Source of the DNA: an uncultured Thermanaerothrix sp.
GTDB taxonomy: Bacteria > Chloroflexota > Anaerolineae > Anaerolineales > Anaerolineaceae
Assembly: GCF_938028735.1 (NCBI RefSeq)
Contig: NZ_CALIMF010000012.1
Span: forward strand, 124,001-188,000
DNA: 64,000 bases
Direction: 5' to 3'
Both the position numbers and the translations under genes were made by a program. Numbering within the stretch: position 1 is the first letter of the stretch; every line of letters starts with the position of its first letter. The notes beneath the pieces were generated by a model. The model was not told the origin of the DNA. It saw only the letters and a list, made by a program, of their open reading frames with translations, and did no database searches. Of this stretch, positions 9,731-20,343 are shown piece by piece.

Positions 9731-9981
9731 TGGCGGGATTCCTCGAGTAGGAGGTTGATGAACTCACGGTGGGCAGTTTCATCTTCCAGCACGCGCAAGA
9801 TGGCTTGCCATTGTGAGGAGGTAGATGGGGTGGTAAAGAGGGGAAGACTTCCATAGAGGAACTGGGCGACTAGCCACCGAAACGGCCCCAATGCCTCCAG
9901 TAGTACTGCTAATGGCTGTGCCAGCCCCCAGCGCTGGAGATTGTCTGCCCAGGCAACCCAAGGATGGGGCTCATTTACCAT
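9727..9981 (-). CDS. Small conserved hypothetical protein, first gene of the membrane-protein operon
   Basis: 84 aa ORF; 4-nt overlap with the next ORF; extended -10 directly upstream. Confidence 0.5.
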   Translation of the reverse strand: MVNEPHPWVAWADNLQRWGLAQPLAVLLEALGPFRWLVAQFLYGSLPLFTTPSTSSQWQAILRVLEDETAHREFINLLLEESRQ

Positions 9982-9988
9982 GTCATTC

Positions 9989-9999
9989 AGTATAGCACA
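9989..9999 (-). promoter_or_regulatory. Extended -10 promoter TGTGC-TATACT, 7 nt upstream of ATG (leaderless)
   Basis: Minus strand reads TGTGCTATACT gaatgac ATG. Confidence 0.45.
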
Positions 10000-10043
10000 A
10001 AATATTAGATGACATAGCCTATTCGTTGCTTTTATCTCGGAGC

Positions 10044-10781
10044 CTAAAGAGGCCTCCAGAGGATTTGCCCTTTACAATTTTGATAGTAATGGCGCAATTC
10101 GCGGTTTAGGGCAGCAAAATCGGGCCAGAAGGTGCTCAACTGGGAGCGATAGCAGGCGATGGCCTCGACCCAGGCCTCAAGCGCTTCTGCAGGAAGTTCT
10201 AAGGGATAAGGACCGTGAGTGGAAACAGGGCGCATGCTCTCATTACAGTTACGTAGGGCGTAGGGGAAGTCAGCATAGTACCACAGTGCGGGGTGACCCA
10301 ACCCCTCGGCGGCGGCACGAGTCAGGTGATGGTCAATATGTCCTCCCAGACCCAGAGGACAAACTAGGATAGAGGGGCCCGATAAAGCTGTTGTGAGCCA
10401 TTCACGCACTGTGGCAACCCAGAGGCGCTCTGATGCAGGGAGGGTGGGCTGAAAAAGATCTTCATCGCTATTTACAATGGGGTGATTGTGCTGGGGATCA
10501 CGCCGGTAAATGCAATCAGGGAGGGGAAAGTGACGGGGAATAGCACCCACGCGTGCACAGGCTTCTAGGTCCTCCTGACGGCGTGCGGCGATGGCATTGA
10601 GGCTGGTTTGCCAGCGCTGATGAAGTTGCTGCGCATAAGCGGAGAGGGGTTCTTCAGGAGGGTCTCCGGCGCAAAGCGTCCAGATCTCCACCTCTGTTCC
10701 TTCTCGGGTTTGATACCAAATCCATCCCCCGCATGAGAAGATGGCATCATCAAGATGGGGGGAAAGATAAATCCAGCGCAT
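10044..10781 (-). CDS. PIG-L/LmbE family deacetylase
   Basis: SPHLDDAIFSCGG motif and GHIDHHLTRAAA. Confidence 0.85.
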   Translation of the reverse strand: MRWIYLSPHLDDAIFSCGGWIWYQTREGTEVEIWTLCAGDPPEEPLSAYAQQLHQRWQTSLNAIAARRQEDLEACARVGAIPRHFPLPDCIYRRDPQHNHPIVNSDEDLFQPTLPASERLWVATVREWLTTALSGPSILVCPLGLGGHIDHHLTRAAAEGLGHPALWYYADFPYALRNCNESMRPVSTHGPYPLELPAEALEAWVEAIACYRSQLSTFWPDFAALNRELRHYYQNCKGQILWRPL

Positions 10782-10834
10782 TGCTGCCTCTAAGCCGCGA
10801 AAAATTTTATCATAACCATTTGGGGGCTAGTAGG

Positions 10835-10840
10835 TATAAT
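10835..10840 (+). promoter_or_regulatory. Candidate -10 box TATAAT for the 10859 gene
   Basis: TATAAT 19 nt upstream of the start; AAGGAG SD before ATG; no clear -35. Confidence 0.4.
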
Positions 10841-10858
10841 ATATTGTAAGGAGTGATC

Positions 10859-11164
10859 ATGAGTATTTGGAATCTTCTGTCCCGAAAGCCTTTCCCGCGA
10901 GAGCGGCGGTCGGAGGTAGAGCGTCTGATCGAAGAACTGATTCAAATTGGACAGCGCGAGGACTTCCTCTCCGAACGCCCAGGCGGCTCATTCAATGCTC
11001 AGTGTAGGCATCGGCGCGCTTGTGAAATTGGTGCTCAATTGCACACCATTGGGGGCATTGCTCTGATGGAGTATGTAGTTAAGCGAGTGCATAAGCGCCT
11101 TGGGGCCACGCTAGCCACCCATTTGTCATATGCCTGGACGGATATTGGCGGGTGGGTGCCGTAA
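10859..11164 (+). CDS. Small hypothetical protein
   Basis: ORF with AAGGAG SD; ATG at 10859 preferred over the upstream GTG in the track. Confidence 0.55.
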   Translation: MSIWNLLSRKPFPRERRSEVERLIEELIQIGQREDFLSERPGGSFNAQCRHRRACEIGAQLHTIGGIALMEYVVKRVHKRLGATLATHLSYAWTDIGGWVP

Positions 11165-11194
11165 GTCTTGACGAATTTGTGAAGCGGATTAAAC

Positions 11195-11318
11195 TAGAAA
11201 GACATTGGGGAGTAGCTGCCCAAACTACGGGGCGGGTTATCGTCAGGACGAAGCTTCGGCTTCCGGTAGCCCGCGCAATCAGCGAGACCATCACCAATTG
11301 GCGGGATGGTCTTTTTTT
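11195..11318 (+). promoter_or_regulatory. yybP-ykoY (Mn2+) riboswitch with intrinsic terminator expression platform
   Basis: ttGGGGAGTAGC...CTAC...GCGGGttatCGTCAGGACGAAGC-TTCG-GCTTCCGGtaGCCCGC...AGCGAGACC then terminator hairpin; located directly upstream of a P-type cation ATPase. Confidence 0.78.
11286..11318 (+). terminator. Terminator of the riboswitch expression platform
   Basis: GACCATC-accaattggcgg-GATGGTC followed by TTTTTTT. Confidence 0.8.
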
Positions 11319-11351
11319 GTTTGAATTCGTTTATCATGGGAGAGGATGTAT

Positions 11352-14135
11352 ATGGAAGAAAAGCCCTGGTATCAATTGTCGTCTCTTGAGGTTGCCAAGC
11401 AGCTAGAAACTGACTTGCGAAACGGTTTGAGCCATGAAGAAGCTCAGCGCCGCCTCGGCGAAGTAGGGCCCAATGAACTGGTGGAGCGGGGATTAAAAAG
11501 CCCATGGCGCATCCTGTGGGAGCAACTCACTGGCATCATGGTGGTCATTCTGATTATCTCGGCTATCGTCTCGGCCCTTTTGCACGAATACACCGATGCC
11601 CTAGTCATTTTGGTGATTGTTGTGCTCAATGCGCTTTTGGGGTTCTCACAAGAGTATCAAGCCGAGAAGGCCATGGCAGCCCTCAAAAAGATGGCCGTAC
11701 CAAAGGTTAAAGTGCGCCGTGCGGGGCATCTCATCGAAATCTCGGCACGTGAGTTAGTGCCCGGAGATCTCATTCAATTGGAGGCAGGGGACGCTGTGCC
11801 TGCCGATGCCCGACTCATTGAAGCGGTAAATCTACGCGTCCAAGAGGCAGTCCTGACTGGGGAGTCAGAACCGGTGGAAAAGCATGCCGAACCCATTTCT
11901 GCCGAGCATCTCCCGGTGGCCGATCAACGGAACATGATCTTTATGGGGACTGTGGTGACCTATGGACGGGGGATGGCCATTGTAGTGAGTACGGGTATGC
12001 GCACTGAACTGGGCAAAATTGCGGACATGATCCAGTCGGTAGGGCAGGAACCCACTCCGTTGCAGAAGCGCTTGGAGCAACTAGGACGAGGATTGGCCGT
12101 AGCTGCTTTAGGGATTGTGGCTATCGTGTTTGCCTTTGGGGTGCTACGCGGCGAGTCAGTTCGGGTAATGTTTCAGACGGCCATCAGTATGGCAGTAGCG
12201 GCTGTACCGGAGGGCTTGCCAGCAGTAGTTACTATTGCGCTGGCGCTAGGGGCTCAGCGAATGCTCAAGCGTAATGCCCTGATCCGCAAATTACCTGCTG
12301 TGGAAACACTGGGCTCGGTTACGGTGATTTGTTCAGACAAAACCGGCACCTTGACTGAGAATCGGATGACAGTTACAGTGATTGATGTGGCAGGTCATCG
12401 GATTGATTTTCAAGAGGAGGTTAACTATTATCAGCCGCAATCGGACTCAGTTTCGCTGCCACTGGTGACGACTCGCTCTTCGGTAGCTTTGATGTTGATA
12501 GGGGGGGCGTTGTGCAACGATGCCACCCTTGAACCGGCTGAAGAAGGCGGGCGGCATGGTTTCGCCGCTGTTGGCGATCCAACCGAGGGGGCGCTGGTAA
12601 TTGCGGCGGCACAGGCGGGTTTGCTCAAGCAAACTCTGGAAAGCTTCATGCCTCGCGTGCGAGAATGGCCGTTTGACTCCGAGCGGAAGCGCATGAGCAC
12701 TTTGCATCGGGTGGATTGGCAAAAGGAATGGCCATCAGAACTGAGCGCACTTGAAGAGCCGTTGGCCTCACTTTGGGAAAAACCCGTAGATTACCTTATG
12801 CTTACCAAGGGGGCAGTTGATTCTTTGCTTGAGGTATGTGATTGGGTCTGGGTGGATCATCAAGTCAAGCCCCTAGATGCCGGTTGGCGGGAGCGAATTG
12901 TCCGCGCCAATGACACGATGGCTCAGAGCGGGATGCGTGTTTTGGGAGTGGCCTTTCGTCCAGTGTGGGAGGAATCTGGAAAAGACCAGGTGAGCGAACT
13001 TGAGGAGTCACAGTTGATCTTTGTGGGCATGTTTGGAATGATTGATCCGGCGCGCCCTGAGGTCTTTCAGGCTGTTCAGGTAGCCAAAACAGCTGGAATT
13101 CGCCCTGTCATGATTACAGGTGATCACCCCCTTACTGCCTTGCATATCGCACGCGCCTTGCGCATCGCTGAAGATGGGCGCGTGATGACCGGTCAGGAAC
13201 TAGCGCAGCTTTCTGTGGCCGAACTCGAACAGCAGGTTGAAGAGATACCGGTGTTTGCGCGGGTTTCACCTGAACACAAGCTCAAAATTGTGGAGGCGCT
13301 GCAGAATCGTGGGCATATTGTTGCCATGACTGGCGACGGTGTCAATGATGCACCAGCGCTCAAGAAGGCGGATATCGGTGTTGCAATGGGCATTACGGGT
13401 ACGGATGTCTCTAAAGAAGCTGCGGATATGGTATTGCTTGATGACAATTTTGCTACCATTGTTGCCGCTGTTGAGGAAGGGCGCCGGATCTACGATAACA
13501 TTCGCAAATTTATCAAATACACACTTACCTCTAACGCAGGTGAAATCTTGGTCATGCTTCTGGGACCGTTTGCGGGGCTCTCTCTGCCCCTCACCCCTCT
13601 GCAAATTTTGTGGATTAACCTAGTGACCGATGGGCTACCTGGCCTGGCATTAACCGTCGAACCGGCCGAGCGCGATATTATGCGCCGCAAACCCTTCTCT
13701 CCCAAAGAGAATATCTTCGGGCGTGGTCTGGCTTTGAGTGTGCTCTTGGTTGGAATTGAGATGGGTCTTACTTCCTTGCTGGCCGGATTATGGGCGCTCC
13801 ACACAGGTCGCACCGAATCCTGGCAGACGATGATATTCACCACGTTAACTCTGGCTCAGATGGGAAACGTTCTGGCTATCCGTTCAGACCGTGATCCACT
13901 TATGCGTTTGGGACTATTTTCTAACCCACTGCTGCTTGCTTCGGTGGTGTTGACCTTTGCGCTACAAATGGCTGTGATTTATGTGCCATTCCTGCAAGCG
14001 ATTTTCCGCACGCATCCCTTGCCTCTAGTGGATTTGCTGGTCAGTTTAGCCTTTAGTAGTGTCGTCTTTTTGAGCATTGAAGCGTTAAAATGGGTGCGGT
14101 TGTCACGCGAGAAAGCCATCAATCTATCTGCTTGA
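11352..14135 (+). CDS. P-type (P2A, Ca2+/Mn2+-transporting type) ATPase
   Basis: [57 protein letters not shown] at 11352 has a better-spaced GAGG SD than 11346. Confidence 0.93.
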   Translation: MEEKPWYQLSSLEVAKQLETDLRNGLSHEEAQRRLGEVGPNELVERGLKSPWRILWEQLTGIMVVILIISAIVSALLHEYTDALVILVIVVLNALLGFSQEYQAEKAMAALKKMAVPKVKVRRAGHLIEISARELVPGDLIQLEAGDAVPADARLIEAVNLRVQEAVLTGESEPVEKHAEPISAEHLPVADQRNMIFMGTVVTYGRGMAIVVSTGMRTELGKIADMIQSVGQEPTPLQKRLEQLGRGLAVAALGIVAIVFAFGVLRGESVRVMFQTAISMAVAAVPEGLPAVVTIALALGAQRMLKRNALIRKLPAVETLGSVTVICSDKTGTLTENRMTVTVIDVAGHRIDFQEEVNYYQPQSDSVSLPLVTTRSSVALMLIGGALCNDATLEPAEEGGRHGFAAVGDPTEGALVIAAAQAGLLKQTLESFMPRVREWPFDSERKRMSTLHRVDWQKEWPSELSALEEPLASLWEKPVDYLMLTKGAVDSLLEVCDWVWVDHQVKPLDAGWRERIVRANDTMAQSGMRVLGVAFRPVWEESGKDQVSELEESQLIFVGMFGMIDPARPEVFQAVQVAKTAGIRPVMITGDHPLTALHIARALRIAEDGRVMTGQELAQLSVAELEQQVEEIPVFARVSPEHKLKIVEALQNRGHIVAMTGDGVNDAPALKKADIGVAMGITGTDVSKEAADMVLLDDNFATIVAAVEEGRRIYDNIRKFIKYTLTSNAGEILVMLLGPFAGLSLPLTPLQILWINLVTDGLPGLALTVEPAERDIMRRKPFSPKENIFGRGLALSVLLVGIEMGLTSLLAGLWALHTGRTESWQTMIFTTLTLAQMGNVLAIRSDRDPLMRLGLFSNPLLLASVVLTFALQMAVIYVPFLQAIFRTHPLPLVDLLVSLAFSSVVFLSIEALKWVRLSREKAINLSA

Positions 14136-14149
14136 GGGAGAGGCCCCAC

Positions 14150-15457
14150 ATGTTATGGGAATGGTCGCTGCTCCCGCTCACAGCGGAGTGGGGAAGGGAG
14201 GGGTTGCAGATAGGGGGGTGTTCGGTGCCTGACTTGGTGAGGGCATACGGCACCCCTCTTTATCTCTACGATGCCGTTACCCTTCGCACCCAGGTGCAAA
14301 CCCTGGAGGAATTGCTTCGTGAGCATTACCCTGGGGAAGGATTGATCACATATGCCGCCAAGGCGTATTTCTCCCCAGCGCTGGCGCGTAGATTGGTGGC
14401 TTTAGGGCTCGGTGTGGACGTGGTTAGTTTAGGTGAGTTTCGTTTGGCCCTACGAGCCGGTTTCCCGCCCACGCATATTCACTTGCATGGTAACAATAAG
14501 ACGCTGGAGGAGATCGCTTTGGCATTGGAGATGGGAATTCAGGCTATTGTAGTGGATAGCCTGGATGAACTGGAATGGATTGAAACCATTGCGCAGGAGC
14601 GGGGCCAGGTGGCGCGTATCTGGTTGCGTATTACGCCCGGCATTGCGACCCATACCCATCCTCACATCCAGACCGCCCATGCACAGAGTAAATTTGGCCT
14701 TTACGTAGAGACAGGAGATGCGGCTTTAGCAATCCATAAAGCCCGGCACAGCCCTTGGCTGGATCTGCGGGGTCTCCATACCCATTTGGGTTCTCAGATC
14801 CATGATACCGAGCCCTATCAGAGAGCAATTGAGGCCCTGTTTGCTTTAGCCGAGCAGACCGATTATTTGCCCGAAGAGTTTAGCCCAGGGGGTGGGTGGG
14901 GAGTGCGTTATCAGCCCGAAGATCCGCCGGACAATCCGTTGCCCTGGGTGCGAGCTATAAGCGAAAGCGTCACTGCAGCCTGCAAGCGCCGCCACTGGCC
15001 GTTGCCGCGGTTGGTGATTGAACCAGGGCGCTGGTTAGTTGCTCGGGCAGGTGTGGCCATTTACCAGGTAGGCGCCCAGAAGCGCGCGGCAGATGGGCGG
15101 CATATCATAGCAGTGGATGGGGGGATGGCCGACAATCCACGGGTGGCGCTATATGGAGCGCGCTATGTAGCCCTGCCGTTGGGATACGAAAGTTATGAGG
15201 GCGATCTTTTACCTAGCCGGGTGGTTGGGCGTTTTTGTGAGTCGGGGGATGTCTTGATCGAAGAAATTGATCTGCCTCCACTTCAGCGTGGAGATCTCTT
15301 GGTGATACCCGTTGCTGGTGCCTATCACTTGAGCATGGCGTCAAATTACAATCTAGCCCCTCGCCCAGCGGCACTCTGGTTGGAAGACGGGCGGGCTGAA
15401 CTTCTGCAGCCCCGTGAGGACCCGCTGGCGTCATTGTGGTGGGGCGATGAGCCGTGA
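14150..15457 (+). CDS. lysA: PLP-dependent diaminopimelate decarboxylase-like (fold type III)
   Basis: YGTPLYLYD, YAAKAYFSPALARRL (PLP Lys), GLHTHLGSQIHD, EPGRWLVARAG; start at MLWEW. Confidence 0.8.
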   Translation: MLWEWSLLPLTAEWGREGLQIGGCSVPDLVRAYGTPLYLYDAVTLRTQVQTLEELLREHYPGEGLITYAAKAYFSPALARRLVALGLGVDVVSLGEFRLALRAGFPPTHIHLHGNNKTLEEIALALEMGIQAIVVDSLDELEWIETIAQERGQVARIWLRITPGIATHTHPHIQTAHAQSKFGLYVETGDAALAIHKARHSPWLDLRGLHTHLGSQIHDTEPYQRAIEALFALAEQTDYLPEEFSPGGGWGVRYQPEDPPDNPLPWVRAISESVTAACKRRHWPLPRLVIEPGRWLVARAGVAIYQVGAQKRAADGRHIIAVDGGMADNPRVALYGARYVALPLGYESYEGDLLPSRVVGRFCESGDVLIEEIDLPPLQRGDLLVIPVAGAYHLSMASNYNLAPRPAALWLEDGRAELLQPREDPLASLWWGDEP

Positions 15458-15512
15458 TCAGAGTGGTGGGAAGTCTCACCCCCCACCACTCTCAGATCAT
15501 TTGGGGGTTGGG

Positions 15513-18101
15513 CTAGCACTCGCTATAGCCGCAGGCGTAGCACTTCCGGCAGCCTTCTTCATTCACTACCGCTGCCTGTCCGCATTCTGGGCACAGGTCT
15601 CCAAATTCCAGCAAAGGCTGATGGTTGGACACGAGGGGCTCCGTCTCTGGCGTGGGGGTGGACAAAACAGCGGGCGTGCCACCGCTGGCTTGCGCCCTAA
15701 GGCGTTCTTCGCGCTGTTGCAGATATTCATCCAGGATTTGCCCCACGCCATCGGGCAGGGAGCGGACACGATTAGGGCCAAAGCCCAGTGAGCGTCCTCC
15801 GCCGATGCCTAATAATTGATCGGCGGCTTCACGCAAGCGCCGTGCCGGCTCAATTGGCGAGGCCAGGCGCAAGATGTAAGAGAGAAGTCGTCCAATCGCC
15901 TCGGAGACGGCAGCGGTGTCAGAACCGGCTTTGGCTGTGTTGACGAAGACTTCGAAGGGCTGTGCCTCTCCGTTCTCGTTGATGGTGATAAACGCTTTGC
16001 CAAGGGGTGTTTGAATAGAGTAGGTGAAGCCAGGTAGGTAGCGCGGGCGGGGCTTCTTGAGATCGTGCCAGATGGGCAATTGTTGAGGGGGTTCGGCGCG
16101 TGGGGCGGCTTCGGCTTGCTTCTTCTTCTCAGCAGTAGCCAGCGTTTCTAGGACAACTTTCTCGCGTGAGCCTGTGACGTAAACGGTCAGGCCTTTGCAA
16201 CCTAGCTTCCAGGCCAACATATAGGCTGTGGCAACGTCTTCTTCGGTAGCATGCTCAGGAAAGTTGATGGTTTTTGAGATGGAGTTATCCACGAAGGCCT
16301 GTAAGGTGGCTTGCATCCGTACGTGCTCCTCCGCCGTAATATCGGAAGCCACAACGAAAACGTTGCGGATATGTTCGGGTACGTCTGGGATATGCTGGCA
16401 GGTGCCCTCTTTTAGCACACGTTCAAAGATTTCGCGGCGCTTTTCCTCTGGAATCCCCGCCTTGCGCAGGGCTTCTTCAAAGCGGGGGCTGGCATAAGTC
16501 AATTGCAAGTCTTTACCATTATCGTTGACGTGGCGAATGTACGCCAGCGCAAAGACCGGTTCACAGCCGTAACCCTCACAGCCGGCTACAGTGGCAATAG
16601 TACCGGTAGGGGCGATGGTGGTTTGGGCCGCATTACGAATGCCATGTTGCCGGATGCCCTCCACCACTTCGTTCCAATCCAGGGGAGGGCGCCCCCAATC
16701 GCGTTGGTAAGGCACTAGTGGCTGAGGTGGGGTCCAAGTCAGGTTTTCTGGATCATAAATGCTGCCCTTAATGGCCGGGAAAGGCCCGCGTTGACGTGCC
16801 AGTTCAATGCTCGTCTTCATGGCATGGAAGCGGATGAACTCCATGACCTGAGCGGCAAATTCTTGACCCTCTTCTGAGCCATACCGCACGCCAACGTGAT
16901 ACATTAGGTCCGCCAATCCCATAATACCTAGCCCGATGCGGCGTGCGCGGTGGGCGGATTCCTTAAGCTGGGGCACGGCGGGAACATAAGCATTAGCCTC
17001 AACCACATCGTCCAGAAAACGCGTGGCGGTGATAACAGATTGGCGCAGGGCCTCCCAATCCACCGAGCCATTGGGACCACAATGCTCGTTCAGATTGACA
17101 GAGCCCAGACAGCAGTTTTCATAAGGGCCAAGCCACTGCTCGCCACAGGGATTGGTTGCCTCTAGCGGGTAGAGATGAGGCACCGGATTGGAACGATTGG
17201 CAGTATCCAGGAATAACACCCCAGGTTCACCGTTGTGGTGGGCCTGTTTGACCATTTTGTTGAAAAGGTCCCGCGCCCGCACACGGCGGTACGTTACAAT
17301 CGGAACGCCTGCGGCTTCGAGTTGCTCCAATGTCCCTTTCACCTCGCGGTAGCGTGGAGAACGCACATCGGGGAACCGTAATTCCCATTCTTCATCGTTT
17401 TCAACCGCGCGCATAAAGGCATCGGTGATGCCTACGGAGATATTGAAATTGGTAATGGCGTTCTCATCTGTCTTGCAGGTGATGAATTCCTCAATATCTG
17501 GGTGATCCACCCGCAATACACCCATGTTGGCGCCCCGACGGGTACCTCCTTGAGCAATCTCGCCAAAGGCATGATCATAGACGCGTAGGAAGCCCACAGG
17601 CCCGGTCGCCTGGCCGGCAGAAGATTTCACCAACGCACCTTTGGGGCGTAGCCGTGAGAATGAGAAGCCGTTTCCGCCTCCAGTTTGCTGGATGAGCGCA
17701 GCATTACGGAGGGTTTGGAAGATTCCATCGGGTTCACGCCCCATATCATCGCTAATGGGTAGGACAAAACAAGCAGCCAGTTGTCCCAGGGGGGTGCCGG
17801 CACCAGTGAAGGTGGGGGAGTTGGGGAAGAACTTCTTTGAAGTCAGCAGAAGGTAGAACTCGCGCGCCGATTGCATGACATCGCCACCCCAATTCTCTTC
17901 CACTTTGGCGACATGGTAAGCCACACGCCAAAACATTTCTTCCACGCTCTCGACGGGCTGCCCGTCTTCTCCTCGACGGACATAGCGCCGAATGAGCACC
18001 TGACGAGCGTTCTCCGTGAGGTGCACGGGAGGTAAATCAGCGGGCAGGGGTGGGGTGGGTAAGAGACCGTTTTTGGTGGGGGTGTGATTCTTGGTTGCCA
18101 T
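15513..18101 (-). CDS. nrdJ: Vitamin B12-dependent (class II) ribonucleotide reductase
   Basis: 862 aa; [54 protein letters not shown]-terminal CPECG...[12 protein letters not shown]. Confidence 0.93.
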   Translation of the reverse strand: MATKNHTPTKNGLLPTPPLPADLPPVHLTENARQVLIRRYVRRGEDGQPVESVEEMFWRVAYHVAKVEENWGGDVMQSAREFYLLLTSKKFFPNSPTFTGAGTPLGQLAACFVLPISDDMGREPDGIFQTLRNAALIQQTGGGNGFSFSRLRPKGALVKSSAGQATGPVGFLRVYDHAFGEIAQGGTRRGANMGVLRVDHPDIEEFITCKTDENAITNFNISVGITDAFMRAVENDEEWELRFPDVRSPRYREVKGTLEQLEAAGVPIVTYRRVRARDLFNKMVKQAHHNGEPGVLFLDTANRSNPVPHLYPLEATNPCGEQWLGPYENCCLGSVNLNEHCGPNGSVDWEALRQSVITATRFLDDVVEANAYVPAVPQLKESAHRARRIGLGIMGLADLMYHVGVRYGSEEGQEFAAQVMEFIRFHAMKTSIELARQRGPFPAIKGSIYDPENLTWTPPQPLVPYQRDWGRPPLDWNEVVEGIRQHGIRNAAQTTIAPTGTIATVAGCEGYGCEPVFALAYIRHVNDNGKDLQLTYASPRFEEALRKAGIPEEKRREIFERVLKEGTCQHIPDVPEHIRNVFVVASDITAEEHVRMQATLQAFVDNSISKTINFPEHATEEDVATAYMLAWKLGCKGLTVYVTGSREKVVLETLATAEKKKQAEAAPRAEPPQQLPIWHDLKKPRPRYLPGFTYSIQTPLGKAFITINENGEAQPFEVFVNTAKAGSDTAAVSEAIGRLLSYILRLASPIEPARRLREAADQLLGIGGGRSLGFGPNRVRSLPDGVGQILDEYLQQREERLRAQASGGTPAVLSTPTPETEPLVSNHQPLLEFGDLCPECGQAAVVNEEGCRKCYACGYSEC

Positions 18102-18112
18102 GAGAACTCCTT

Positions 18113-18562
18113 TTATCCTTCTAAAAGTCGGTCAATCTCTTCACGAATGGCTCTCAAGTCGTTAAGGTTAAGATAGACAATAGCATAGCGGATATAAGCG
18201 ATCTGGTCCAAGTCTTTTAGCCCGGCGATGACCATGTCGCCAATTACGCGGGAGGGTACTTCCGCTCGTCCCATCTGCTGGAGGGACGATTCGATTTCAC
18301 CAACCAGACGCTCAATCTCGGCTGCTGAAACAGGGCGCTTAGCGCAAGCAATACGGATTCCCCGCATCAGTTTTTCGCGGTCAAATTCTTCCCGTGTGCC
18401 ATCTTTCTTGACCACCAGGGGAGTGGCCAGGATGGGACGCTCATAAGTGCTAAAACGCTGGTGGCACTTTTCGCACTCGCGGCGGCGGCGAATTCCGCCG
18501 CGCTGGTCGTGGGTAGTATCGAGAACCCGGGTGTATTCGTTATGGCAATAGGGACAACGCAA
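18113..18562 (-). CDS. nrdR: Transcriptional repressor NrdR
   Basis: [42 protein letters not shown] zinc ribbon plus ATP-cone. Confidence 0.96.
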   Translation of the reverse strand: MRCPYCHNEYTRVLDTTHDQRGGIRRRRECEKCHQRFSTYERPILATPLVVKKDGTREEFDREKLMRGIRIACAKRPVSAAEIERLVGEIESSLQQMGRAEVPSRVIGDMVIAGLKDLDQIAYIRYAIVYLNLNDLRAIREEIDRLLEG

Positions 18563-18713
18563 GGATGAATACCTCCGAAAGCATCTTGATGAAAAGGCGC
18601 TAGTGAGGCATTAGCCGAGTGCAGACATAAATTGTGCATCCACCAGGTTTTACTCACCACCCTTGAAGACTAGGCCCTGAGTAAACCCAGGCCAGCACTC
18701 TAGCAAATGAGAC

Positions 18714-18729
18714 CCCCTATATGTGGGGG
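18714..18729 (-). promoter_or_regulatory. Candidate NrdR box 1 (within palindrome ACCCCCTATATGTGGGGGT, 18712-18730)
   Basis: CCCCTATATGTGGGGG vs consensus ACACWATATATWGTGT; perfect flanking inverted repeat. Confidence 0.5.
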
Positions 18730-18764
18730 TTCTCGATTAACGTTGCCGTACATTTGCTGGTGTA

Positions 18765-18793
18765 ATTTTAGCACATCTTTTGAGGATATGCAA
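18765..18793 (-). promoter_or_regulatory. nrdR-nrdJ promoter: TTGCAT-17-TAAAAT with extended -10 (TGTGCTAAAAT)
   Basis: Hexamers with 17 bp spacing on the minus strand. Confidence 0.45.
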
Positions 18794-18803
18794 TATACTT
18801 TGG
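18788..18803 (-). promoter_or_regulatory. Candidate NrdR box 2 overlapping the -35
   Basis: ATGCAATATACTTTGG partial match to NrdR consensus; 74 bp from box 1. Confidence 0.35.
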
Positions 18804-18932
18804 TCAACGCCAACCTTAAAATTCTGGGTTTCATGATGCACCAGATCTCGGGCGTTTATTTGGCATTAGGTAGATAGAATGCCTTGATCTTGCCCATAGG
18901 TGGGGGATGATAGGTTCTGTATAGAGAGGGGT

Positions 18933-18970
18933 AAAACAGAAGGGCTGCTCGCCGGAGGAACAAGCAGCCC
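18933..18970 (-). terminator. Terminator downstream of ftsZ / dcw cluster
   Basis: Minus strand GGGCTGCT-n13-AGCAGCCC followed by TTCTGTTTT. Confidence 0.6.
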
Positions 18971-19121
18971 CCAAAACAGAGGAGCGACTAATTGCCACAC
19001 AGGCGCACTGAGTTGAGGGTCTGGGTAAGACCCCTTCCTCAGGCCATTACCTTAGAGTAGTAGCATGATTTACAGCAAAAGATAATTCAAGCCGGCTTTA
19101 GGTTGCCACTCCAGCCAGGCA

Positions 19122-20273
19122 TTACCGCTGAATGCGCTTACGTAGAAACGCGGGCACGTTCAGATCCTCTGTGTTAATAACATGGGGTTGAAACTCCGTT
19201 GGCGAGGGTGGGGGTGTGGAAGGTCGAGGTTCAGGTCGGGTAGGGGTAGGGCGGGCGGGCACCTGACCTTCCTCAAGCCGGTTTGGGCGAGGTTCTATCA
19301 TTGGTGCACGCATTGCAGGGCGGTCAAACCCTGTGGCGATCACCGTAATGCGAATCTCATCACCCATGTTCGGGTCAATGACAGCACCGAAGATGAGATT
19401 GCAGTCGGGATGTGCAGTTTCCTTGATGATCGCCGCTGCCTGATTGACCTCGAAAAGGGTGAGGCCTGGACCACCGGTGATGTTGAATAGGATGCCCCGC
19501 GCCCCGTCAATGGTAATGTCGAGCAACTGGCTAGAGATTGCCTGCTCGGCAGCCACTCGGGCACGGTCTTCGCCAGAGGCACGCCCTACGGCCATCAGCG
19601 CTGCACCACCCTCAGACATGATGGCTTTGACATCGGCAAAGTCTAGGTTGATCAGGCCGGGTACGGTGATAAGTTCGGAGATTCCTTGGATGCCCTGACG
19701 CAAAACATCATCCGCAATGCGGAAAGCCTCAATGATGCCGATTTTCTTATCTACAATCTGCAACAGGCGATCGTTAGGGATGACAATCAGCGTGTCGGCG
19801 TGCTCTTTGAGTTTAGCAATACCAGCTTCGGCAGCCTGAGCGCGTTTACTACCCTCGAAGGCAAAGGGGCGGGTAACTACACCGATGGTAAGTGCGCCCA
19901 CCTCTTTAGCAATTTGGGCTACGACTGGCGCAGCGCCGGTACCAGTCCCGCCTCCTAACCCGGCGGTGACAAAGACCATATCGCTGCCCTTAAGGACGTT
20001 GTACAGTTCCTCAGCAGACTCCTCCGCAGCTTTGCGGCCCACTTCGGGATTTCCGCCCGCGCCGAGCCCCCGGGTGAGCTTATCACCAATGCGCACCCGA
20101 GTGGGGGCTTTAGAAAGCAACAAATCCTGGGCATCCGTGTTAACCGCAACGAACTCGATTCCAGTTAGTCCTTCTTCGATCATCCGGTCAACGGCGTTGC
20201 AACCACCGCCGCCAACCCCTATCACCTTGATGCGGGCAAAAGATTCGGGTACGGGATTGTTGATTGTGTCCAT
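19122..20273 (-). CDS. ftsZ: Cell division protein FtsZ
   Basis: [26 protein letters not shown] tubulin signature, C-terminal [11 protein letters not shown]. Confidence 0.98.
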   Translation of the reverse strand: MDTINNPVPESFARIKVIGVGGGGCNAVDRMIEEGLTGIEFVAVNTDAQDLLLSKAPTRVRIGDKLTRGLGAGGNPEVGRKAAEESAEELYNVLKGSDMVFVTAGLGGGTGTGAAPVVAQIAKEVGALTIGVVTRPFAFEGSKRAQAAEAGIAKLKEHADTLIVIPNDRLLQIVDKKIGIIEAFRIADDVLRQGIQGISELITVPGLINLDFADVKAIMSEGGAALMAVGRASGEDRARVAAEQAISSQLLDITIDGARGILFNITGGPGLTLFEVNQAAAIIKETAHPDCNLIFGAVIDPNMGDEIRITVIATGFDRPAMRAPMIEPRPNRLEEGQVPARPTPTRPEPRPSTPPPSPTEFQPHVINTEDLNVPAFLRKRIQR

Positions 20274-20343
20274 GGTTTTTTCCTCCGGTGACTTGATTTT
20301 AGCCTGTTAAGCGTAGGTATGTCGCTCCTTGGATCTACAGGTT

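Noticed and set aside
11152-11406. ORF 11152..11406 (+)
   Set aside because: Covers the riboswitch and terminator and overlaps the ATPase start; no coding signature.
18563-18830. Cobalamin riboswitch upstream of the B12-dependent RNR
   Set aside because: No GCCACTG-type B12 box on the minus strand; NrdR boxes explain the regulation better.
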